Of a stretch of DNA of 6,063 bases, positions 1-6,063 are shown one piece after another. The translations under genes and the position numbers were made by a program. The stretch is taken from contig VXXH01000279.1 in assembly GCA_009835515.1 (NCBI GenBank), positions 1-6,063 on the forward strand. Reading direction: 5' to 3'. The DNA is from Candidatus Poribacteria bacterium. GTDB lineage: Bacteria; Poribacteria; WGA-4E; WGA-3G. A model generated the notes under the pieces. It saw nothing but the letters and a program-made list of their open reading frames with translations. It was not told the origin of the DNA and did not search any database. Within the stretch, counting starts at the first letter, position 1. The number at the start of each line of letters is the position of its first letter.

Positions 1-1442
1 CTATAGACTATTTTCCAATTCAACTGAACTTTGATGTCTGTAAAAATCTTACCTTGTCTACTTTCTATGAATATCTCTATGAACAGATGCGTGAAGAGAT
101 AGAAGCTGTTTTCCAAGGACGGGGATGTGTCCCCTCCGAGGCTTTACGCGGATTTTTGGAAGGGACAACTTTAACAAATCATCTTTCGATGATGACATTT
201 TTTAAACGGTTCGCACGCTTTCTGGACGCTGAATATGGTGGTCAGCAGGTTGTCCTCGTCATTGATGAATTTGATGGTATCCCGCAGGTTGCCCTGAGCG
301 ATTTTCTTCATACGCTCCGTCATATCTATATTGCTGGTAAACCTCGGTGCCCACACAGCGTTGGCATCATCGGTGTCAAAAGTATTGCACAACTTAACTA
401 TGACCGCTCAATTTCGCCATTCAATATTCAAGATGAGTTTCATCTACCCAACTTTACCCTTGAACAGGTACAGGAACTGCTTGGGCAATATACGGGCGAA
501 GTCGGACAAGCTTTTGTCCCAGAAGTTATAGCAGCTATCCATAAGCAAACTGCTGGGCAACCTGTCCTTGTCAACCGATTTGCCCAGATTCTTACCGAAG
601 AGTTGGACATTCCGAAAAGTGAACCGATTACTATGGTGCACTTTTCAAAGGCGCACGCACAGCTGCTACATGAACGGAATACCAACATTGAGCATCTAAC
701 AACCAATATCCGCAAAAACCCGCGCTTTGAAAGTGTTCTGATGCGGATTATGGCGCGAGATGAAGGCGTAGATTTCAATATGGATGATGACATCATCAAT
801 GAACTTGCCATGTATGGTGTCATCAAAAGAGCCCGTGATGGTATGTGTGAGATTCTCAATCCAATTTATCTCTATCGCATCATGAGGACCTTTAAACCAA
901 CGTTGAATGGATTGGAGCATCAGTACCTTCCTGGAGGTGCCGATGAAGAGTTTCTCAATTATATTACACCTACAGAACAGATTGATATGGGGGCACTGCT
1001 TGATAATTTCCAAGATTTCATTGCCCGCGCGGGGTTCAAAATTCTGCAAGTCCCTGATACGCCACAAGAATCGGTTGGCAGGCATCTTTTGCTTGCATAT
1101 CTTGACCAGTTTGTTAAGAGCATCGGTGGTTTTATGCATATTGAAGTGCAAACCGGTCGCGGTAGGATGGATATCATTATTATCCATAACCAGCAGAAAT
1201 ATATCGTAGAAACAAAAATTTGGAGAGGCACCAGTCGCTATCAAGCCGGTAAAAAGCAGCTCGCAGCGTATCTCAGGGCTGAAGGTGTGACGGAAGGATA
1301 CTACATTGTCTTTGACCATCGAGAAAAGCCGGAGCCACGCGTAGAGACAGAAACAATAGAGGATTTGACGATTCGGAGTTATGTTATTCCTGTGATGCAA
1401 GAGCTGCCTTCAAAGGTTCAAAGTGCTTCTGGGATGCAGTAG
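1..1442 (+). CDS. AAA-type ATPase with C-terminal PD-(D/E)XK nuclease-like domain (5' partial)
   Basis: The frame is open from the first complete codon (base 3), so the TTG at 54 is not a convincing start: residues before it (DYFPIQLNFDV) look like the strand after a Walker A motif that lies off the window. Counting from codon 54, Walker B is VVLVIDEFD (66-74), followed by a sensor-like strand VGIIGVKS (103-110) and SPFNI (121-125). A winged-helix-like stretch spans about 221-278. The C-terminal domain has the PD-(D/E)XK pattern: E364, GRGRMDIII with D373, then YIVETKIW with E386 and K388, and a YQAGKKQLAAYL motif (396-407). The architecture matches the AAA-like ATPase plus nuclease proteins found in many copies in some uncultured bacteria. 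Their role is poorly known; ATP-driven DNA handling, mobility or defence are all possible. No signal peptide or membrane segment is seen. It converges on the RecQ gene with nine bases between stop codons. The domain reading is firm; the biological role is open. Confidence 0.85.
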   Translation, partial: IDYFPIQLNFDVCKNLTLSTFYEYLYEQMREEIEAVFQGRGCVPSEALRGFLEGTTLTNHLSMMTFFKRFARFLDAEYGGQQVVLVIDEFDGIPQVALSDFLHTLRHIYIAGKPRCPHSVGIIGVKSIAQLNYDRSISPFNIQDEFHLPNFTLEQVQELLGQYTGEVGQAFVPEVIAAIHKQTAGQPVLVNRFAQILTEELDIPKSEPITMVHFSKAHAQLLHERNTNIEHLTTNIRKNPRFESVLMRIMARDEGVDFNMDDDIINELAMYGVIKRARDGMCEILNPIYLYRIMRTFKPTLNGLEHQYLPGGADEEFLNYITPTEQIDMGALLDNFQDFIARAGFKILQVPDTPQESVGRHLLLAYLDQFVKSIGGFMHIEVQTGRGRMDIIIIHNQQKYIVETKIWRGTSRYQAGKKQLAAYLRAEGVTEGYYIVFDHREKPEPRVETETIEDLTIRSYVIPVMQELPSKVQSASGMQ

Positions 1443-1451
1443 AAAGAGCCT

Positions 1452-4229
1452 TCACTCAATACCATGTTCCTCGCAATACGCGCGGATGATTGCTAAGAAA
1501 TCATCCGCGTATTTTTCAATTTTCGCGGGACCAATACCACGAATCTGTCCGAACGCTTCTCGCGTTCGTGGAAAATGGGTGACCATTTCTTTTAAGATCT
1601 TGTCAGAAAAAATACGGAATGCCCTTACGTCTTCTTTATCTGCTACGGTTTTGCGTTTATCGCGAAGTCGCTCGAAAAGTTCCGGAGCGTGTGCGTTCAG
1701 TTCTGCGGAGGTTGGTGGATCAGTATTCAATGCTTCAGTTGAGCGCGCTACCGGCTTCGTTTCATGTTCCTGACAATAGGCACAAATGATAGGCAAAAAG
1801 ACCTCGCCATATTTTTCGGTTTTTGCGGGTCCTACACTTGGCATCACTTTGAACGATTCCGCAGATGTCGGGAGATAGGTCGCCATTGCTTGCAGTGCTT
1901 TATCGTGGAAAACTTCATTAGGGTGTACACCTTCCGCGTCAGCGATTTTGTCTCGTTCAGTCTGGAGCAATTTGAAGAGTTCGGGATCATATTCAGTCAG
2001 CACTTCAGATGTGGCATGGTGTGCTGATTCAACCGAAACCCCCACAAACCTATCGCCTCCATTCAGCACTCCCCATCCTTTCTGAGTTACACGGAGGCTG
2101 CCGTGCCGCGCATCTCGCTCAAGAAGTTTGTGTTGGAGGAATTGATGCGACAAATATCGCCACTGCGTCTTGCTGTATTCCATACCGATGCCATACGTGG
2201 AGAGTTGATCGTGTCTGTTATCAAGAATCTTTTTCCGCTTTGACTCCCGTAATATATCAATGATATACGCTTCCCCGAATAGTTCTTCTGTCCGGACGAC
2301 ACACGAGAGAAATTTTTGTGCGGGTACCGTCAAGTCAACTCGCTCTATTTCTGATTTACGGCAATTGTCACACATCCCACAATTCTGCTGATCGTATTCC
2401 TCTCCAAAATAAGCTAACAACACTTTTCGACGACACGCTATTGATGTTGCCCACGAAACCAGGGTGTGTGATCGTTCTTGTCGTCCGCGTTTTTCGGATT
2501 CTGCACCTTGGTCAATGAAATGATTGATAGTGTCAACATCGCCATAACTGAATAGCAAGAGACATTCCGCTGGTAGTCCATCGCGACCACTCCGTCCGAT
2601 CTCTTGGTAGTAAGATTCAGGCTCCTTTGGCAACCCAGCGTGTAGAACGAAACGCACGTCTGCCTTGTCGATTCCCATGCCGAAGGCAATTGTGGCGACG
2701 ATCACTTGGATTTCGCCATTAATGAAAGCCTCCTGATTCTGTTTCCGAGTTGTATTATCAAGGTCAGCGTGATACGGACGTACTGGGATCCGTCTGGCAG
2801 TTAAATTACGACAGAGCGATTCAACCTGCTTTTTGGTTTGACAATATATAATGCCAGATTCACCGCGGTGCGTATTAAGAAACGCGAGCGTCTGTTCCAG
2901 TAATTCGACTTTCGGTTCAACAGCGATGAATAGATTTTCTCGGTCAAAACTGCCTATGAACTCATTTCCGTCGTCAAACTTGAGTAATTTCTTGATGTCA
3001 TTTTGAACCCGCGGGGTCGCGGTAGCTGTTAGGGCAACGCAAACGGCGTTTTGGAATCGCTCGCGAATGGAAACCAACTGTCTATATTCCTGCCGAAAGT
3101 CGTGCCCCCATTCTGAAATGCAATGTGCTTCATCAATCGCAAGGCAGGCGACATCTGAATCATCGAGCATGACAAGTATTTCGGGGCGAACGAGCGTTTC
3201 AGGGGCAAGGTAAAGCAGCTTGATTTTACCCTGTCTGACCTGTTGCATTGTGGCGACGTATGCTGTATTTCCAACAGTATGGTTGAGAAACGCGGCGTGG
3301 ATACCACGATTTTGTAGTTGCGTCACCTGATCCTGCATGAGTGAAATTAGGGGTGAAACAACAACGGTCACACCTTCAAACATGAGCGCGGGCAATTGAT
3401 AGCAGAGCGATTTTCCGCCACCTGTGGGTAGAACAATCAGCGCATCCTGCTGTTTTAGGATGTGGTTGATGATGTTTTCCTGAAATGGACGAAATTGTTC
3501 ATGTCCGAAAACATTTGTCAGAATCTCTAAGGGGGTTTGCGTTGGTGTTGTGGGTAAAGGCTGTTCTGGTTCTGTGGGGTGTTCCGGTTGACCTTGTTCT
3601 ACTTCTTCAAAAAACCAGCCAGAGATTTGCGCGTAGTGCCGTTCTTCAGCATCGGGCTGATCTTTTGGTTTCCACCGATGTGCTAACGACACACGCAAGA
3701 GCATACCTGTGGGAATTGTCTCAAGAGGTTCTTGGAAGCCGACGAAGGTAAGCGTGCAACCGCCGTTTTCGGTAGGATAACGATAGCGTATCCGCCTTCC
3801 TTCTACGTCGCGGATAAGCGGTTGATCCGATCTCCAAAACATAGTACTGTAAGCCGGTACATCACCTGCAGCAGGGACATAAAGTGAACCGCTACTTGTA
3901 GTCTGCAATAAGCCTCCATAGAGTTCACGTGGATTCCCGACTTTCGGCGGCATCAAGAGTTCAATTGCACTCACTAAATTTTTTGTGTCTTTTGCAGTGC
4001 GAACGCGCGACTTTTTATGGACAACAATGTTTTCGTTATGTGGCGGGATTAGTGAAGTTTCAGGTTTCGCGGAAATCTCCCAAATATCACCGACCTCGTA
4101 TTCTTGGTTCGCGCCATCATGTGGGTCAGCGTTAAACGGAATGAGTCGGACACTTTTCCCTGTCTCTGTGATTGCGCCGATGCATGCGCCCGCGCCCATT
4201 CGGGTTTTCGCAACAATTAAGACTCTCAC
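1452..4229 (-). CDS. RecQ-family ATP-dependent DNA helicase with N-terminal dual-OB-like domain and two HRDC domains
   Basis: Predicted 3'-5' DNA helicase of superfamily 2, 925 residues against roughly 610 for E. coli RecQ. Residues 1-208 resemble the dual-OB domain that begins MRVLIVAKTR..GACIGAI; a Pro/Glu/Thr-rich linker covers about 209-235. The RecQ core follows: Q-motif FGHEQFRPFQ (241-250), Walker A PTGGGKS (268-274), DEAH (366-369) with the aromatic-rich loop CISEWGHDFRQEY, TATAT (401-405), AFGMGIDKADVR (515-526) and YQEIGRSGRDG (541-551). Zinc ligands are C599, C617, C620 and C623. An RQC winged helix spans about 630-725, and HRDC domains span 748-822 and 848-922. All catalytic motifs look intact. 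The GTG start overlaps the upstream DUF488 stop as GTGA, pointing to translational coupling; a GGAGG lies 16 bases upstream, rather far for normal use. No closer in-frame start precedes it, and the N-terminus fits the domain. I give no symbol because the extra domain sets it apart from housekeeping recQ. Confidence 0.95.
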   Translation of the reverse strand: MRVLIVAKTRMGAGACIGAITETGKSVRLIPFNADPHDGANQEYEVGDIWEISAKPETSLIPPHNENIVVHKKSRVRTAKDTKNLVSAIELLMPPKVGNPRELYGGLLQTTSSGSLYVPAAGDVPAYSTMFWRSDQPLIRDVEGRRIRYRYPTENGGCTLTFVGFQEPLETIPTGMLLRVSLAHRWKPKDQPDAEERHYAQISGWFFEEVEQGQPEHPTEPEQPLPTTPTQTPLEILTNVFGHEQFRPFQENIINHILKQQDALIVLPTGGGKSLCYQLPALMFEGVTVVVSPLISLMQDQVTQLQNRGIHAAFLNHTVGNTAYVATMQQVRQGKIKLLYLAPETLVRPEILVMLDDSDVACLAIDEAHCISEWGHDFRQEYRQLVSIRERFQNAVCVALTATATPRVQNDIKKLLKFDDGNEFIGSFDRENLFIAVEPKVELLEQTLAFLNTHRGESGIIYCQTKKQVESLCRNLTARRIPVRPYHADLDNTTRKQNQEAFINGEIQVIVATIAFGMGIDKADVRFVLHAGLPKEPESYYQEIGRSGRDGLPAECLLLFSYGDVDTINHFIDQGAESEKRGRQERSHTLVSWATSIACRRKVLLAYFGEEYDQQNCGMCDNCRKSEIERVDLTVPAQKFLSCVVRTEELFGEAYIIDILRESKRKKILDNRHDQLSTYGIGMEYSKTQWRYLSHQFLQHKLLERDARHGSLRVTQKGWGVLNGGDRFVGVSVESAHHATSEVLTEYDPELFKLLQTERDKIADAEGVHPNEVFHDKALQAMATYLPTSAESFKVMPSVGPAKTEKYGEVFLPIICAYCQEHETKPVARSTEALNTDPPTSAELNAHAPELFERLRDKRKTVADKEDVRAFRIFSDKILKEMVTHFPRTREAFGQIRGIGPAKIEKYADDFLAIIRAYCEEHGIE
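1481..1516 (+). terminator. Probable intrinsic terminator of the ATPase gene, inside the facing RecQ gene
   Basis: A perfect 11-bp inverted repeat, CGCGGATGATT (1481-1491) and AATCATCCGCG (1499-1509), encloses a 7-base loop and is followed on the plus strand by TATTTTT (1510-1516). It starts 38 bases after the ATPase stop codon and lies wholly within the last codons of the minus-strand RecQ gene (the ADDFLAIIRAY segment). Read on the minus strand the hairpin has no T tract, so it should act only on plus-strand transcripts. The stem is only moderately GC-rich, so its strength is uncertain. Confidence 0.65.
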
Positions 4230-4717
4230 GGTAAGATGTCTTCCACCTCCAGATTGAATGTTTTCGCCAGTTTATCGGCTACCAAGGAACGATGGCACGC
4301 CTCCGGTGCTGTTTCCACACAAAAAAGTGCGACAACTTTCGCGTCCGATGCCAGTTCGTCAAGCAGGCTTTGCGAGTCGAACGCATCCAGACATTCCGTG
4401 TGGTAGGCTTCAATAAACACTTCTCCAAGTTCGGTCCGTTTGCGTTTGGCAGTTTTCGTTGCTTTATCCACTGCTGCCTGTTTTTCTCTAACGGCTTTCG
4501 TCGGTCCAAGGTCTTTACGATAGATGTATCGGATACCAAGTTCTGCAAGGCGTGCTTGCAACCGCTTGCTATTGGCGAATGCGTAGGTCGCACCGCGGAC
4601 ACCTCGCCGACTTCGGATATCGCAAAACGTATCAATCTCCGCATTACATAAAGCATTAAAAAAACCGGCTTCGTCGAAGCCGTATACACCGATGGTGACA
4701 ATTTTGATTTTTTTCAT
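4226..4717 (-). CDS. DUF488 family protein, diverged type
   Basis: A 163-residue cytosolic protein of the DUF488 family, whose biochemical activity is not established as far as I know. Family marks are VTIGVYGF near the N-terminus (7-14), CDIRSRRG (32-39), the DLGPTK segment (69-74) and the C-terminal FCVETAPEACHR (132-143), with Cys133 and the Cys141-His-Arg triplet kept. It lacks the GYGNRS and MGDTLGGRP motifs of its upstream neighbour and has instead a Lys/Arg-rich stretch at about 77-96, so it belongs to another branch rather than being a recent duplicate. The ATG start lies 11 bases after the preceding DUF488 stop. No good Shine-Dalgarno is seen, so reinitiation is likely. Its TGA overlaps the GTG of the RecQ gene by four bases. 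Operon position suggests a partner of the helicase; what reaction it performs, if any, is unknown. Confidence 0.88.
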   Translation of the reverse strand: MKKIKIVTIGVYGFDEAGFFNALCNAEIDTFCDIRSRRGVRGATYAFANSKRLQARLAELGIRYIYRKDLGPTKAVREKQAAVDKATKTAKRKRTELGEVFIEAYHTECLDAFDSQSLLDELASDAKVVALFCVETAPEACHRSLVADKLAKTFNLEVEDILP

Positions 4718-4728
4718 AGTGGATCAAG

Positions 4729-5283
4729 TTAGGAGTATTTTTTTCGAGAGTGAAATGTATCTTCACCAAACATCGACAATTGCCCCCCCGTCAAACGTTC
4801 AACAATTTGCTCCTGTGTCATTTGCTCGCCGTTTTCATCGATATGGATGACTGGGATATTCTCGGTTGTGAGCGTTGCACCAATCAATTTGCAGCGGTGA
4901 CAGTCTTCCGGTTTCCCTTCACTGCACATCAGTACAACGCTTTGTTGCTGTGTAAAAGCAGTATGAAGGCGTTCAATGCCGCGTTGGTAGAATTCTGTGG
5001 TTTTGACCTTTTCGTAGTCAACTTTCCCGTTAACGTAGCACGTTTCGTCATCAGGTCTGCCACCGAGTGTATCTCCCATGAACACATAGCGGATATTGTG
5101 TTCTTCCAGTTCATTCGCGAGCGGTGCTTTGGAGAATTCCGGTTTATAGCGGGAATAGGGTGCCGAGCGGACATCAATGAGATAGGCGATCTCATGCTGA
5201 TGAAGCACTTCAATGAGTTCCGCTATTGATCGATTTCCATAGCCTATTGTGTAAATTGGGATGCGGGTAGGTGATTTTTCCAT
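4729..5283 (-). CDS. DUF488 family protein, canonical type, with C-terminal clamp-binding-like peptide
   Basis: A 184-residue protein starting at the ATG at 5283. The frame stays open to 5421, but the extra 46 residues have no family character, and DUF488 proteins normally begin a few residues before the YTIGYGNRS strand (here 11-19). Other family motifs are LIDVRSAPYSRYKPEFSK (35-52), MGDTLGGRP (69-77), NGKVDYEKV (85-93) and MCSEGKPEDCHRCKLI (119-134) with Cys120, Cys128-His-Arg and an extra Cys131. The function of the family is unproven; the conserved cysteines suggest thiol chemistry or a metal or nucleotide site. QLSMF at 168-172, twelve residues from the end, resembles the sliding-clamp binding pentapeptide. 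This is the first gene of the minus-strand operon. No Shine-Dalgarno precedes the chosen ATG, but a TATTAT box ends nine bases upstream of it, so leaderless translation is possible. Confidence 0.9.
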   Translation of the reverse strand: MEKSPTRIPIYTIGYGNRSIAELIEVLHQHEIAYLIDVRSAPYSRYKPEFSKAPLANELEEHNIRYVFMGDTLGGRPDDETCYVNGKVDYEKVKTTEFYQRGIERLHTAFTQQQSVVLMCSEGKPEDCHRCKLIGATLTTENIPVIHIDENGEQMTQEQIVERLTGGQLSMFGEDTFHSRKKYS

Positions 5284-5292
5284 GATAGATAC

Positions 5293-5322
5293 ATAATACC
5301 ACACGGTCCCGCCAAAAAGCAA
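5293..5322 (-). promoter_or_regulatory. Tentative promoter of the DUF488-RecQ operon (leaderless type)
   Basis: On the minus strand, TTGCTT (5322-5317) is followed after 18 bases by TATTAT (5298-5293), a five-of-six match to the -10 consensus. The -35 match is weak, three of six. Transcription would start at or just before the ATG at 5283, giving a message with almost no leader, consistent with the lack of a ribosome binding site there. It is a weak call based on consensus likeness only. Confidence 0.25.
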
Positions 5323-5342
5323 CCGAATTCTGTTCCATCTAT

Positions 5343-5351
5343 CCCTCCTTT
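5343..5351 (-). promoter_or_regulatory. Strong Shine-Dalgarno-like site before an out-of-frame ATG
   Basis: Minus-strand AAAGGAGGG (5351-5343) lies four bases before an ATG at 5338-5336. It is the best ribosome binding site in the window, yet that ATG is in a different frame from the DUF488 gene. It opens a 42-codon frame (5338-5210) that overlaps the first 74 bases of the DUF488 gene. It could serve a leader peptide or be chance; no matching protein family is recognised. Confidence 0.35.
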
Positions 5352-5428
5352 GATGGCAAGGTTTTGCGGTGTACTCACCCAAATGCGACCTGCATTCCAA
5401 CCGCTTACTGACAACTATCAAAATATCC

Positions 5429-5458
5429 TTGCCACGCCTATACAGAATTTGCTATATT
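5429..5458 (+). promoter_or_regulatory. Candidate sigma-70-type promoter of the GNAT gene
   Basis: TTGCCA (5429-5434) and TATATT (5453-5458) each match their consensus hexamer at five of six positions, with an 18-base spacer. The expected transcription start is near 5465, leaving a leader of about 50 bases before the ATG at 5515. No clear Shine-Dalgarno is visible ahead of that ATG. Confidence 0.5.
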
Positions 5459-5479
5459 AACCTATACAAGAAATAGGTT
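5437..5479. repeat. Direct and inverted repeats around the GNAT promoter start site (possible operator)
   Basis: CCTATACA occurs at 5437-5444, in the spacer of the candidate promoter, and again at 5461-5468, just after the -10 box, 24 bases apart. The second copy is also part of a perfect 7-bp inverted repeat, AACCTAT (5459-5465) and ATAGGTT (5473-5479), with a 7-base centre. The placement over the -10 and the start region is what a repressor site would show. No regulator gene is present in the window. Confidence 0.35.
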
Positions 5480-5514
5480 TTCAAACTTGATCTTCCGCGA
5501 ACCAGCATCCAATC

Positions 5515-6063
5515 ATGAAAAACTACAGTGTCAGAATGATCCGTGAGCACATGGAGAATATCCCGCAATTCCCTATTCCAGAGGGCTTTGCGATCCGCAA
5601 TTACCGTTCCAATGAAGGGCATATCTGGACGCGGATTCAGAAAGCAGCAGAACCCTACATCGACATTGATGATGGACTTTTTGCGCGTGAGTTTAAACGG
5701 AATCTTTTAGCGATGGAGGATCGGAGTTTTTTCCTTACCACGGACACTGGCGAGGAGATCGGCACAATCACGGCGTGGTGGCAACCGGATATCGATGGTA
5801 AAACTTGGGGACAGATCCATTGGGTGGCGGTTCACCCGAACTATCAAGGGCATGGGTTATCTAAACCGATGATGTCTGTAGCGATGACGCGCCTGAAGCA
5901 GTCCCACGAGTGTTGTTTTCTCGGCACGTCAACTGGACGAATTGCGGCGGTCAAAGTCTACCTTGATTTCGGATTCACGCCAGACCTTTCGCGTGAAAAT
6001 AGCCAAGAGGCTTGGACAGAAGTCGCATCCGTTATAAAACACCCGATTTTGAGAACGTACGGT
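5515..6063 (+). CDS. GNAT family N-acetyltransferase (3' partial)
   Basis: From the ATG at 5515 the frame is open to the right edge, giving 183 residues without a stop. The protein starts MKNYSVRMIREHMENIPQF. It has the GNAT core: a strand EIGTITAWW (81-89), then motif A HWVAVHPNYQGHGLSKPMM (102-120) with the acetyl-CoA pyrophosphate loop Q111-G-H-G-L-S116, and motif B around GTSTGRIAAVKVYLDFGF (137-154). These enzymes move an acetyl group from acetyl-CoA to an amine; the substrate cannot be predicted here. The length suggests that only a short C-terminal piece is missing. It is transcribed away from the DUF488-RecQ operon and has its own candidate promoter, so a functional link with that operon is not implied. 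A start at the internal Met8 is possible, but Met1 is the simplest choice. Confidence 0.85.
   Translation, partial: MKNYSVRMIREHMENIPQFPIPEGFAIRNYRSNEGHIWTRIQKAAEPYIDIDDGLFAREFKRNLLAMEDRSFFLTTDTGEEIGTITAWWQPDIDGKTWGQIHWVAVHPNYQGHGLSKPMMSVAMTRLKQSHECCFLGTSTGRIAAVKVYLDFGFTPDLSRENSQEAWTEVASVIKHPILRTYG

Noticed and set aside
54..56. TTG at 54 as the start of the ATPase gene
   Set aside because: The frame is open upstream to the window edge and the preceding residues fit the family; a start here would leave out Walker A.
696..1400. Minus-strand open frame of 234 codons
   Set aside because: It lies wholly inside the ATPase gene on the opposite strand and its product shows no domain character; the plus-strand frame has clear motifs.
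3540..3605. Low-complexity G/T-rich stretch as a nucleic-acid structure or repeat element
   Set aside because: It is explained by codons for the Pro/Glu/Thr-rich linker of the helicase on the minus strand; no exact tandem unit of note is seen.
4783..4789. Run of seven C (G on the coding strand) in the DUF488 gene as a phase-variation tract
   Set aside because: The run is short and near the 3' end of an intact frame, where slippage would change only the tail. It may be worth watching as a sequencing-error site, but there is no positive evidence of switching.
4750..5229. Plus-strand open frame of 159 codons
   Set aside because: It is antisense to the canonical DUF488 gene, whose motifs are unmistakable; the product has no recognisable features.
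5284..5421. Longer N-terminus of the first DUF488 protein
   Set aside because: The extra 46 residues are rich in Arg and unlike the family start, and no ribosome binding site fits the far start codon.

Overview
The window looks bacterial: genes are tightly packed on both strands, one pair overlaps by four bases at a GTGA stop/start, and all recognisable products belong to bacterial families. Base composition is moderate. The mix of an AAA/PD-(D/E)XK protein, DUF488 genes and this type of GNAT enzyme reminds me of uncultured lineages such as Poribacteria or the Planctomycetes group. That is a hunch, not a taxonomic call. No rRNA, tRNA, CRISPR array, insertion sequence or phage gene is visible.

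Layout. Bases 1-1442 (+) hold the 3' part of an AAA-type ATPase with a C-terminal PD-(D/E)XK nuclease-like domain; its 5' end, including the Walker A motif, lies outside the window. Nine bases later it meets the end of a convergent minus-strand operon. A probable intrinsic terminator for the ATPase gene (1481-1516) lies inside the 3' coding end of the facing gene. The operon reads from right to left: a canonical DUF488 protein (5283-4729), a second, diverged DUF488 protein (4717-4226), and a 925-residue RecQ-family helicase (4229-1452). The helicase carries an N-terminal dual-OB-like domain, a Pro-rich linker, a complete RecQ core, a zinc site, RQC and two HRDC domains. A 231-base divergent intergenic region (5284-5514) separates the operon from a GNAT acetyltransferase (5515 onward, +) that runs off the right edge. 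There is no gene-free stretch longer than 300 bases.

How the genes may work together. The three minus-strand genes have gaps of 11 and -4 bases and are probably co-transcribed. I infer a DNA-processing module: a RecQ motor with an extra N-terminal domain, plus two different DUF488 proteins that keep the Cys...Cys-His-Arg signature of that family. The first DUF488 protein also carries a C-terminal QLSMF peptide resembling the bacterial sliding-clamp binding motif, which would fit a role at replication or repair sites. The substrate and purpose (repair, base modification or defence) cannot be read from this sequence. The flanking ATPase-nuclease and acetyltransferase genes face different ways and need not be functionally linked.
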